Source: an uncultured Paracoccus sp. (GTDB lineage: Bacteria; Pseudomonadota; Alphaproteobacteria; Rhodobacterales; Rhodobacteraceae). Taken from it: a DNA stretch of 5,169 bases. Positions 1 through 5,169 of the stretch are shown piece after piece. Each line of letters begins with the position of its first letter. Position 1 is the stretch's first letter. The notes below the pieces were generated by a model that made no database searches, had not been told where the DNA came from, and saw only the letters and a program-made list of their open reading frames with translations. The stretch covers positions 1-5,169 of the forward strand of contig CALLYR010000320.1 in NCBI GenBank assembly GCA_937859005.1, read 5' to 3'. A program made the position numbers and the translations under genes.

Positions 1-448
1 CGCCCGCGCCCTCCGCGGCGTGATGCTGGATCTGGCCCAGCAGGTCGTGCGGGACGGCGAAGGTGCGACCAAATTCGTCGAGGTGCGGGTGACGGGCGCG
101 GTCTCGCAATCGGACGCGCACAAGGTCGCGATGGCGGTGGCGAATTCGCCGCTGGTCAAGACCGCCATCGCGGGCGAGGATGCGAACTGGGGCCGGGTCG
201 TCGCTGCCGTGGGCAAATCCGGCGCGCAGGCGGACCGTGACCGGCTGTCGATCCGCTTTGGCGACATGGTTCTGGCCGAAAACGGCTGGCGCGCCCCGGA
301 TTACGACGAAGACGCAGCCAGCGCCTATATGAAGCGCGACAATCTGGTGATCGGCATCGATCTGGGGTTGGGCAAGGGCGAACGAACGGTGTGGACCTGC
401 GATCTGACGCACCGTTACATCGATATCAACGCCGATTACCGGTCGTGA
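1..448 (+). CDS. argJ: ArgJ, bifunctional glutamate N-acetyltransferase / amino-acid acetyltransferase, C-terminal part
   Basis: This is the 3' end of argJ; the 5' part lies outside the window. The frame is already open at base 2 (A-R-A-L-R-G-V-M-L-D), so the GTG/ATG codons near base 20 are internal and not starts. About 148 residues are visible, roughly the last third of a family of about 400 residues. ArgJ moves the acetyl group from N-acetylornithine to glutamate, and in some species also uses acetyl-CoA, in the cytoplasmic cyclic arginine pathway. The precursor cleaves itself at a threonine in an ATM-type motif, which lies upstream of the window, so everything seen here belongs to the beta chain. 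Typical family stretches are GEGATKF, AGEDANWGR and the terminal INADYRS, which helps form the active site. The stop TGA overlaps the GTG start of the Nudix gene. The assignment is firm. Whether the enzyme is mono- or bifunctional cannot be judged from this part. Confidence 0.95.
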   Translation, partial: ARALRGVMLDLAQQVVRDGEGATKFVEVRVTGAVSQSDAHKVAMAVANSPLVKTAIAGEDANWGRVVAAVGKSGAQADRDRLSIRFGDMVLAENGWRAPDYDEDAASAYMKRDNLVIGIDLGLGKGERTVWTCDLTHRYIDINADYRS

Positions 449-843
449 CGCTGGTCCTTGTCGCGGCCGTCGCGCTGATCGACGCGGACGGGCGGGTGCT
501 GCTGGCGCAGCGCCCGCCCGGCAAGCCACTGGCCGGGTTGTGGGAGTTTCCGGGCGGCAAGGTCGATCCGGGCGAGACGCCCGAGGCTGCGCTGATCCGC
601 GAACTGGACGAGGAACTGGGCATCCAGACCTGGAACTCGTGTCTGGCGCCGCTGACCTTCGCCAGCCACGCGTATGAGGATTTCCACCTGCTGATGCCGC
701 TGTTCGCGTGCCGCCGCTGGCAGGGTGTCCCCCGCGGGCGCGAGGGGCAGGCCCTGTCCTGGGTGCGCGCGCACGATCTGCGCAGCTATCCGATGCCGCC
801 TGCGGACCTGCCGCTGCTTCCCATCCTTCGGGACTGGCTCTGA
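445..843 (+). CDS. mutT: MutT-like Nudix hydrolase, probable 8-oxo-dGTP diphosphatase
   Basis: The protein has 132 residues from a GTG start. MutT enzymes hydrolyse 8-oxo-dGTP to the monophosphate and so keep oxidised guanine out of DNA. The Nudix box is complete at residues 38-60 and fits GX5EX7REUXEEXGU: G38, E44, R52-E53-L54, E56-E57 and G59-I60. Before it come the typical AQRP and GLWEFPGGK motifs, and after it LTFASHAYEDFHLLMPL, also usual for this subfamily. Length matches the family. An ATG at 391 in the same frame would add 18 residues lying inside argJ and resembling no family N-terminus. The GTG at 445 puts MTLVLVAAVALID at the N-terminus, as expected, and overlaps the argJ stop by four bases (GTGA). 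That overlap and the lack of a clear Shine-Dalgarno suggest translational coupling to argJ. Substrate is inferred from the family; other Nudix substrates remain possible. Confidence 0.9.
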   Translation: MTLVLVAAVALIDADGRVLLAQRPPGKPLAGLWEFPGGKVDPGETPEAALIRELDEELGIQTWNSCLAPLTFASHAYEDFHLLMPLFACRRWQGVPRGREGQALSWVRAHDLRSYPMPPADLPLLPILRDWL

Positions 844-870
844 CGCGGGCCGAGGTGTTGCATTTCCTCC

Positions 871-885
871 GCGGCCACAGGCCGC
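871..885 (+). terminator. Short GC hairpin after mutT, possible terminator
   Basis: The perfect inverted repeat GCGGCC-ACA-GGCCGC has six-base arms and a three-base loop, 27 bases after the mutT stop. No T run follows, so it is a weak candidate for an intrinsic terminator. It could instead act as an RNA 3'-end stabiliser, or be a chance GC palindrome. Confidence 0.35.
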
Positions 886-931
886 AATCCGCGTCTCAAC
901 CTTAAGTGTTAACGGAGCGGCAATCCGCGCG

Positions 932-940
932 TGCTAGAAT
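932..940 (+). promoter_or_regulatory. Extended -10-like promoter element upstream of the 42-codon gene
   Basis: TGCTAGAAT matches an extended -10 (TGn followed by TAGAAT, five of six to TATAAT), 26 bases before the ATG at 967. It lies in a locally AT-richer stretch containing CTTAAG and GTTAAC. No good -35 is seen at 16-18 bases; TTAACG at 909-914 is 20 bases away. The element also falls in a small inverted repeat, GCGTG (929-933) and CACGC (942-946), which might be an operator or chance. Confidence 0.35.
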
Positions 941-966
941 TCACGCATGGGAAGAAAGGGACGAAC

Positions 967-1095
967 ATGATTCGCACCATCAAAGTGGGCAGCTGCATTT
1001 CCATCCAGGGCACCTTCGAACGCGAGGCGGACAGCGGCCGCATCGTGGTCCGGGTCGGCAGCGAGATCTATACGGGCAAGCCCGTGACCCCGTAA
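967..1095 (+). CDS. Conserved-looking small protein of 42 residues, function unknown
   Basis: This small gene runs from ATG to TAA and encodes 42 residues, starting MIRTIKVGSCIS and ending YTGKPVTP. AAAGGGA (955-961) lies five bases before the ATG and is a credible ribosome binding site. Codons use mostly C or G in third position, like the neighbouring real genes. The gene has its own promoter-like element upstream and a strong terminator 26 bases after the stop, so it looks like a monocistronic unit. The protein alternates hydrophobic and polar residues, suggesting beta strands (TIKVGSCISIQGTF, RIVVRVGSEIYTG). It has one cysteine at position 10, no signal peptide and no membrane segment. I recall similar tiny unnamed proteins from Rhodobacteraceae genomes, but I know no family name or function. 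That it is a gene is well supported by RBS, codon use and terminator together. Confidence 0.72.
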   Translation: MIRTIKVGSCISIQGTFEREADSGRIVVRVGSEIYTGKPVTP

Positions 1096-1121
1096 CCGAT
1101 CGCGGGATCACCCTATAAATG

Positions 1122-1150
1122 ACAGGGCGCCTTGTCCGGCGCCCTGTTGT
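1122..1150 (+). terminator. Intrinsic terminator after the 42-codon gene
   Basis: A perfect ten-base stem, ACAGGGCGCC (1122-1131) with GGCGCCCTGT (1138-1147), closes a TTGTCC loop and is followed by TGTCGTT. The stem is strong and the T tail imperfect, as is common in GC-rich alphaproteobacteria. It ends the + strand transcript of the small gene. On the - strand it is followed by ATTTATAG, so weak action in both directions is possible. Confidence 0.8.
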
Positions 1151-1234
1151 CGTTCCACGGGGACGCTGACCGAACTGCCTGCACTGCCCTTTGACCCTTC
1201 AGGCTGCCTGCAGCACTATGGTCCGCTTTCCGCG

Positions 1235-1255
1235 CAAGGGATTGCTTTTCCCTTG
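1235..1255. repeat. Inverted repeat, seven-base arms
   Basis: CAAGGGA (1235-1241) and TCCCTTG (1249-1255) are perfect complements around a seven-base TTGCTTT loop. It is the first of five hairpins in the gap. No T run follows on either strand, so a terminator is unlikely. Confidence 0.5.
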
Positions 1256-1305
1256 GCTGGACCCGATCTCTCGCGGCAAGGCGCGGCCATCCGCTGGGGC
1301 CGAGA

Positions 1306-1331
1306 CGGCAGCGCCCGTGGGACCGCTGCCG
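1306..1331. repeat. Inverted repeat, eight-base arms
   Basis: CGGCAGCG (1306-1313) and CGCTGCCG (1324-1331) pair perfectly around a ten-base loop. The arms share no sequence with the other hairpins in the gap, so this is not a member of a repeated palindrome family within the window. Confidence 0.5.
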
Positions 1332-1340
1332 CCCCGGCCG

Positions 1341-1374
1341 GTTCACCGGGCAATTGCGGGCCACGCCGGTGAAC
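1341..1374. repeat. Inverted repeat, nine-base arms
   Basis: GTTCACCGG (1341-1349) and CCGGTGAAC (1366-1374) are perfect complements across a 16-base loop. The loop begins with the palindrome GCAATTGC (1350-1357). This is the longest perfect hairpin of the gap. It could be a protein binding site or part of a folded RNA; I recognise no known family. Confidence 0.55.
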
Positions 1375-1422
1375 GACAAGCCCCCTGTCAGCCCAGCAGA
1401 GGGTCGCTCCAGGCCCCCGAAG

Positions 1423-1438
1423 TGTTCCAGCCGGAACA
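1423..1438. repeat. Inverted repeat, six-base arms
   Basis: TGTTCC (1423-1428) and GGAACA (1433-1438) pair around a four-base AGCC loop. It is a compact hairpin of the kind found in structured RNAs, but short enough to arise by chance. Confidence 0.35.
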
Positions 1439-1458
1439 GTCAGGGTCCTGCACCGTCT

Positions 1459-1492
1459 GGGGCGCCACGGAATAGCGGCACGCAAGCGCCCC
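1459..1492 (-). terminator. Hairpin directly behind the frame-broken gene, possible terminator
   Basis: GGGGCGC (1459-1465) and GCGCCCC (1486-1492) form a perfect seven-base stem with a 20-base loop. On the - strand it begins at the base right after the TAG stop at 1493-1495. Its position suggests a transcript end for that gene. The large loop and absent T run make this weak. Confidence 0.3.
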
Positions 1493-1806
1493 CTACCCCG
1501 GCATGAGGTCCTGTTTCCACGGATCGGGGTCGAATGCCTCCCGCAGGCGAAGGCGCCAGCCGGCCGCCTCGGCCGAAGGAACGGGCTCGAACTCTTCGAA
1601 CAGGAATACATCGGCATCCTCGTCCATCGGGCCGGCCGCGGTGAAGAGGGCAAAGAGGGACTCGGCAGATCCGCCACCCCTTCCGGCATGGCCTGGTTCT
1701 CGCCGCCGGCGGGCAACCGCGCAAGCAGCCTGTCCCCATCGAACCAGACCGCCTGCCCCGGCAACCTGCCACCCCGATCCACAGCGCCTGTCGCGCGCTC
1801 GTCCAT
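1493..1806 (-). pseudogene. Frame-broken small gene of unknown function (would be 104 residues)
   Basis: The reading starts at ATG 1806 after a good AAGGGA Shine-Dalgarno eight bases upstream. It gives MDERATGAVDRGG, then AVWFDGDRLLARLPAGG, with gene-like codon use as far as residue 43. From about 1677 the coding signal moves to another - strand frame, reading SAESLFALFTAAGPMDED, DVFLFEEFEPVPS and WRLRLREAFDPDPW up to TAG at 1493. The second frame is strongly G/C at third positions, and the opposite strand shows the S/R-rich shadow expected of a D/E-rich coding strand. Adding one G to the GGGG run at 1677-1680 joins both halves into 104 residues. The protein would be acidic and soluble; I recognise no family. 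The break may be a real mutation or a sequencing error. A classical slippery site for programmed frameshifting is not present. The second half alone could start at ATG 1627 (44 residues), but without a clear ribosome site. Confidence 0.55.
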
Positions 1807-1885
1807 GCTTGTTGTCCCTTTTGCCTGGCCTCGCGCGGGAGCTAGCACGACGGTTCCAAGAATCGCTTAACGGCGGGACCGTAAA

Positions 1886-1916
1886 CGTAAAAAGGGCGGC
1901 CTTGGGGCCGCCCTTT
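1886..1916 (-). terminator. Intrinsic terminator of the nusA-ylxR-infB operon
   Basis: AAAGGGCGGCC (1891-1901) and GGCCGCCCTTT (1906-1916) form a perfect 11-base stem with a four-base loop. Read on the - strand it ends in five Ts (1889-1893) followed by ACGTTTAC. It begins 19 bases after the infB stop. This is a textbook rho-independent terminator for infB. Confidence 0.9.
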
Positions 1917-1935
1917 CATGCATGTGATGCGGCGC

Positions 1936-4476
1936 TTACAGCTTGCGCTCGACTTCCTCGCGCTCGAAGATCTCGATCACGTCGCCCTTGCGGATGTCGT
2001 CGTAATTCTCGAACGCCATGCCGCATTCCTGGCCGGACTGGACCTCGCGCACCTCGTCCTTGAAGCGCTTGAGCGTCTTCAGCGTGCCTTCGTGGATCAC
2101 CACGTTGTCGCGCAGCAGACGCACACCCGCCGAACGCCGCGCCACCCCTTCGGTGACAAGGCAGCCCGCGACGTTGCCGACGCCGGTGACGCGGAAGACT
2201 TCCCTGATCTCGGCATAGCCGATGAAGTTCTCGCGCACCTCGGCCGACAGCAGACCGCTGGCCGCCGCCTTGATGTCGTCCACCAGGTCATAGATGATCG
2301 AATAATAACGGATCTCGACCCCCTTCTGGTTGGCGGCATTCCGGGCCGGCGCATTCGCGCGCACGTTGAAGCCGATGACCGGCGCGTTGGACGCTTCGGC
2401 CAGGCCGATGTCGCTTTCGGTGATCGCGCCGACGCCCGAATGCAGCACGCGGACGCGCACCTCCTCGTTGCCGACCTTCTCCAGCGCCTGCACGATGGCC
2501 TCGGCCGACCCCTGCACGTCGGCCTTCACCACCACAGGCAGTTCGGCGACGCTCTCGTCGGCCTTGGCCTTGGCCATCAGTTCCTGCAGCGTGGTCGCGG
2601 CGCCCGCGGCGGCGCGCTTGTCCTTGGCGGCCTGGATACGATAGTTGGCGATTTCGCGCGCCTGGGCCTCGGTTTCGACCACGTTCAGCACGTCGCCCGC
2701 CTCGGGCGCGCCGTTCAGGCCCAGCACCTCGACCGGGACCGAGGGGCCGGCTTCGGAAATCCGCTCGCCCTTGTCGTTGATGAGCGCACGGACCTTGCCC
2801 CACTGTTCGCCGACGACAAAGATGTCGCCCTGCTTCAGCGTGCCGTTCTGGACCAGAACCGTGGCGACGGGGCCGCGGCCCACGTCCAGCTTGGCCTCGA
2901 TCACGGCGCCCAGGGCGGCGCGCTCGGGGTTGGCCGTCAGCTCCAGGATTTCCGCCTGCAGCGCGATGGCCTCAAGCAGTTCGTCCAGCCCCTGCCCGGT
3001 ATGGGCGGACACTTCGACATCCTGCACCTCGCCCGACATCTCCTCGACCACGACCTCATGCTGCAGCAGGTCGGTGCGGACCTTCTGCGGATTGGCGGTC
3101 GGCTTGTCGATCTTGTTGATCGCGACGATCATCGGGACGTTCGCGGCCTTGGCGTGGTTGATCGCCTCGACCGTCTGCGGCATCACGGCGTCGTCGGCGG
3201 CCACGACCAGCACCACGATGTCGGTGACGTTCGCGCCCCGTGCCCGCATGGACGTGAAGGCCGCATGGCCTGGCGTGTCCAGGAAGGTCAGCGTCGCGCC
3301 GCTTTCCGTGTTCACCTGATAGGCGCCGATATGCTGGGTGATGCCGCCCGCCTCGCCCGAGACGACATTCGCCTGACGGATCCTGTCCAGCAGCGAGGTC
3401 TTGCCGTGGTCCACATGGCCCATGATCGTGATGATCGGCGGGCGCGGTTCCAGATCCTCGGGCCGGTCCTCGACGCTGTCGATGACCTGTTCCACGTCGG
3501 CGTCCGAGACGCGAACGGCCTTGTGGCCGAATTCCTCGATCACCAGTTCGGCGGTGTCGGCGTCGATGGACTGGTTGGCCGTGACCATCATGCCCATCTT
3601 CATCAGCGACTTGATGACATCGGCCACGCGTTCCGCCATGCGGTTGGCCAGTTCCGACACCATGATGGCCTCGGGCAACTGCACGTCGCGGACCTGCTTC
3701 TCGGCACGGTGGGCCTGACCCATCGCCTTGGCGCGGGCCTTTTCCTGCTTGCGCTTCATCGCGGCCATCGAGCGCTGGCGACCGCCCTCGCCCGACAGCG
3801 CCTGGGTCAGCGACAGCCGGCCGGTGCGGCGGTTGTCCTCGGCCTTGGCCTTGGCCTTGGCGTCGCTGTCGCCGCCCGTGTCGCGGCGGTCGCGGTCAGT
3901 GCGGCGCGGACCGGCGGCCACGCCGGGCTTTTCGGCGCGCGCGGCAGCGGCCTCGGCCGCGGCGCGGTCGGCGGGCGCCGGGCGCTCGGCGGGCTTGGCC
4001 GACACCTCGGCCTTCTTCTGGGCGCGCAGCTCGGCTTCGCGCAGCTTGCGGGCGTCCTCCTCGGCCTTCAGCCGCAGGGCCTCCTCGCGCTCGCGCTCCT
4101 CGCGTTCCTTCGCCTCGATCTCGGAGCGGCGGCGTTCGCGTTCCTCTTCGCGGGCCTTTTCCTCAGCGGCGCGCTGGGCGATCTCCTCGGCCTCGCGCGC
4201 CTTGGCGGCGGCAAGGGCGCGCAGGCGGCGCTCCATCTCGGCTTCGGTGATCCCAGCCGGGCGCTTCGAGGGGTCCGAGGCGACGGACGCGGGCGAGTTC
4301 GGCCGCAGCGCAGGATTCGGCCCCGACGCCGGCTTGGGCGTCACGACCCGCTTGCGCTTGGTCTCGACCACCACGTTATGCGTGCGCCCGTGGCTGAAGC
4401 TCTGCTTCACCTGCCCGGACCGCCCGCCCGTGCCGCCGCCCAGACCCAGGGGCTTCTTTCCGTCTTTATCGCTCAT
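1936..4476 (-). CDS. infB: Translation initiation factor IF-2
   Basis: IF2 is the GTPase that places initiator fMet-tRNA on the 30S subunit and promotes 50S joining. The protein has 846 residues. The N-terminus (SDKDGKKPLGLGG, NVVVETKRKR) is the usual alphaproteobacterial IF2 start. A charged E/R/K/A-rich region, probably helical, covers about 76-180, with a basic linker to 260. The IF2_N domain is at about 261-318. The G domain shows GHVDHGKT (353-360), GGITQHIGAY (377-386), DTPGH (400-404), NKID (454-457) and SAHTG (490-494), all intact. Domain II begins near 520, and domains III and IV follow with GFNVRANAP (702-710) and the fMet-tRNA-binding C2 domain ending EREEVERKL. An in-frame ATG at 4515 would add 13 residues unlike the family and has no ribosome site. 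ATG 4476 has GGAAGGA (4488-4494) upstream. It overlaps ylxR by 11 bases. Confidence 0.98.
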   Translation of the reverse strand: MSDKDGKKPLGLGGGTGGRSGQVKQSFSHGRTHNVVVETKRKRVVTPKPASGPNPALRPNSPASVASDPSKRPAGITEAEMERRLRALAAAKAREAEEIAQRAAEEKAREEERERRRSEIEAKEREEREREEALRLKAEEDARKLREAELRAQKKAEVSAKPAERPAPADRAAAEAAAARAEKPGVAAGPRRTDRDRRDTGGDSDAKAKAKAEDNRRTGRLSLTQALSGEGGRQRSMAAMKRKQEKARAKAMGQAHRAEKQVRDVQLPEAIMVSELANRMAERVADVIKSLMKMGMMVTANQSIDADTAELVIEEFGHKAVRVSDADVEQVIDSVEDRPEDLEPRPPIITIMGHVDHGKTSLLDRIRQANVVSGEAGGITQHIGAYQVNTESGATLTFLDTPGHAAFTSMRARGANVTDIVVLVVAADDAVMPQTVEAINHAKAANVPMIVAINKIDKPTANPQKVRTDLLQHEVVVEEMSGEVQDVEVSAHTGQGLDELLEAIALQAEILELTANPERAALGAVIEAKLDVGRGPVATVLVQNGTLKQGDIFVVGEQWGKVRALINDKGERISEAGPSVPVEVLGLNGAPEAGDVLNVVETEAQAREIANYRIQAAKDKRAAAGAATTLQELMAKAKADESVAELPVVVKADVQGSAEAIVQALEKVGNEEVRVRVLHSGVGAITESDIGLAEASNAPVIGFNVRANAPARNAANQKGVEIRYYSIIYDLVDDIKAAASGLLSAEVRENFIGYAEIREVFRVTGVGNVAGCLVTEGVARRSAGVRLLRDNVVIHEGTLKTLKRFKDEVREVQSGQECGMAFENYDDIRKGDVIEIFEREEVERKL
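3841..3861. repeat. Hexanucleotide tandem repeat inside infB
   Basis: GGCCTT is repeated three times plus a partial copy and encodes the KAKAKA stretch near residue 207-211 of IF2, in the low-complexity linker before IF2_N. Such repeats can vary in copy number without breaking the frame, since the unit is a multiple of three. Confidence 0.6.
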
Positions 4477-5101
4477 CCGCTCTCGAATCCTTCCCGGCAG
4501 CGAAACTGCCGTCATGCCCGCGCAGACCGTTCAATCTGCTGGCGTCCCTGATAACCTTGTCGGTCAGGCCCCCACGCGCGAGCGCGCTGTGTATGACATG
4601 ATCGCGCCCGAAAGCCAAACCCAATTCCGACGCCGTGAGGCATCCGAACCAGCGGCCACCCGTGGGCGTCCACAGCTTGCCCTTGCCACGGTCCGAACCG
4701 TCGCTGGCCTGGAAAAGCACCTTTGCCTTGCCGTCGGCCAGCCAGCCCTTGACCTTCTCGAATCCCGCGACCGCCAGACCCGCCTTTCGGGCCAGTGACA
4801 CCAGCTCGACCACGCGCCGCGCCAATGCCGCCTCGATCCCGTCAGTCAGGTCGGCGGGAACCTTCACATGGGCCTTCGCCCCCCGTGAAAAAAGACCCTT
4901 GTCGGCGGCTTTCTGCAGTGCGGCACGATCCGCCGCAACCCAGAAGCCGCGACCAGGCAGCTTTTCGGCCAGATCGGGGACGACCATGCCATCGGGATCC
5001 GCCACGAAGCGGATCAGCCCATGCCTGGGCTGGACCTCGCCGGTGACGATGCACCGCCGTTCGGTCGTGTCGCGGTCCTTTTCCCGGCCTGCGCGCGTCA
5101 A
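4466..5101 (-). CDS. ylxR: YlxR (DUF448) RNA-binding protein fused to an L7Ae-like domain
   Basis: The product has 211 residues and two domains. Residues about 14-80 match the YlxR/DUF448 fold, with RCIVTGE (16-22), LIRFV (29-33), LPGRGFWV (48-55) and KGLFSR (68-73). Residues about 92-190 resemble the L7Ae/L30e RNA-binding fold, with SLARKAG (102-108) and LFQASDGS (129-136). YlxR proteins are small nucleic-acid-binding proteins encoded beside nusA and infB. Some are reported to affect RNase P or transcription, but the role here is not established. The fused form is usual in alphaproteobacteria, whereas Bacillus carries the two as separate genes. The start is TTG at 5101. No ATG or GTG lies upstream in frame in the window, and later starts would cut into the conserved RCIVTGE region. 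It begins 16 bases after the nusA stop, without a clear ribosome site, so coupling to nusA is likely. Its 3' end overlaps infB. Confidence 0.92.
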   Translation of the reverse strand: MTRAGREKDRDTTERRCIVTGEVQPRHGLIRFVADPDGMVVPDLAEKLPGRGFWVAADRAALQKAADKGLFSRGAKAHVKVPADLTDGIEAALARRVVELVSLARKAGLAVAGFEKVKGWLADGKAKVLFQASDGSDRGKGKLWTPTGGRWFGCLTASELGLAFGRDHVIHSALARGGLTDKVIRDASRLNGLRGHDGSFAAGKDSRADER

Positions 5102-5117
5102 GCGGCGATCCGGGGCG

Positions 5118-5169
5118 TTACACCCCGGCCTCCCCGGCTTCGCCCTCGGCCACGTCCGCCGCCGCGGGG
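5118..5169 (-). CDS. nusA: NusA, transcription termination/antitermination factor, last 16 residues
   Basis: Only the C-terminal tail is present, an acidic, alanine- and glycine-rich end (ADVAEGEAGEAGV) followed by TAA at 5118-5120. The frame stays open to the window edge. The tail by itself names no family. The identification rests on position: nusA lies directly before ylxR-infB in nearly all bacteria, and alphaproteobacterial NusA commonly ends in an acidic low-complexity tail. NusA binds RNA polymerase and nascent RNA and controls pausing, termination and antitermination. Confidence 0.75.
   Translation of the reverse strand, partial: PAAADVAEGEAGEAGV

Larger units (their letters stand above)
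1151..1492. other. Gap without a convincing gene, rich in inverted repeats
   Basis: I see no supported gene here on either strand. A + strand open frame from ATG 1218 to TAG 1475 has no Shine-Dalgarno, an amino acid mix rich in P, R and A, and mixed third positions, so I do not call it. The stretch holds five perfect inverted repeats with unrelated arms, listed separately. It also has a direct repeat CTGCCTGCA (1175-1183 and 1204-1212). A TTGACC hexamer at 1191-1196 resembles a -35, but the matching -10 (CACTAT, 1214-1219) is poor. It lies between two converging transcription units. It may be a decayed gene, an untranslated 3' region, or hold a structured RNA; the sequence alone does not decide. 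Confidence 0.5.

Noticed and set aside
1113..1379. - strand open frame of 88 codons across the small-gene terminator
   Set aside because: It begins in the gap, overlaps the terminator stem and the 42-codon gene's 3' flank, and has R-rich shadow-like composition with no ribosome site.
1218..1475. + strand open frame in the gap, MVRFPRKGLL... to TAG 1475
   Set aside because: No Shine-Dalgarno, composition dominated by P, R, A and G, mixed third positions, and hairpins inside it. It ends 17 bases short of the convergent broken gene, which is neat but not evidence of coding.
1677..1690. Programmed frameshifting in the broken gene
   Set aside because: The run reads GAA GGG GTG GCG on the - strand. 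It does not fit an X XXY YYZ slippery heptamer, and a -1 slip of the GGG codon would mispair.
1216..1848. Unbroken 210-codon - strand frame starting GTG 1848
   Set aside because: Only residues 15-57 or so look coding (from the ATG at 1806). The rest is R/P/S-rich shadow of the shifted real frame, so the long reading is not a protein.
1841..1870. Possible ECF-type promoter (GGAACC on the - strand) before the broken gene
   Set aside because: The -35-like GGAAC is present but the expected CGTT at the -10 distance is not, and no good sigma-70 pair is seen either.
1918..4551. An 877-codon open frame on the + strand opposite infB
   Set aside because: It lies exactly codon-for-codon against infB and is rich in H, L, D, G and A, as expected of the antisense of a high-GC gene. 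No ribosome site and no recognisable domain; it also runs through the infB terminator region.

Overview
The window is GC-rich DNA with codon use dominated by G or C at third positions. Its protein sequences (ArgJ C-terminus, MutT, the NusA tail, the YlxR/L7Ae fusion and IF2) look like those of Rhodobacteraceae, most likely Paracoccus or a close relative. The genus is an inference from remembered protein sequence; no search was run.

The left block reads on the + strand. It holds the C-terminal third of argJ (arginine biosynthesis), followed by a mutT-type Nudix gene whose GTG start overlaps the argJ stop as GTGA. A short intergenic stretch carries a hairpin and an extended -10-like element. 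Next is a free-standing 42-codon gene with a ribosome binding site and a strong hairpin terminator behind it.

The right block reads on the - strand and is the classic nusA-ylxR-infB translation/transcription operon. It contains the last 16 codons of nusA, a YlxR (DUF448) protein fused to an L7Ae-like domain and started from TTG, and a complete infB encoding an 846-residue IF2. An intrinsic terminator sits just after infB, so no rbfA follows in this operon here.

Between the blocks lie about 730 bases without an intact recognisable gene. The infB-proximal half (1493-1806, - strand) reads as a small unknown protein gene broken by one frameshift at a run of four Gs. The rest (1151-1492) has no convincing gene but holds five perfect inverted repeats with different arms. 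Both blocks converge on this stretch.

Most of the window is ordinary housekeeping DNA. The parts that deserve a second look are the 42-residue protein, the frame-broken gene and the hairpin-rich gap. I see no mobile element, CRISPR array, tRNA or rRNA.
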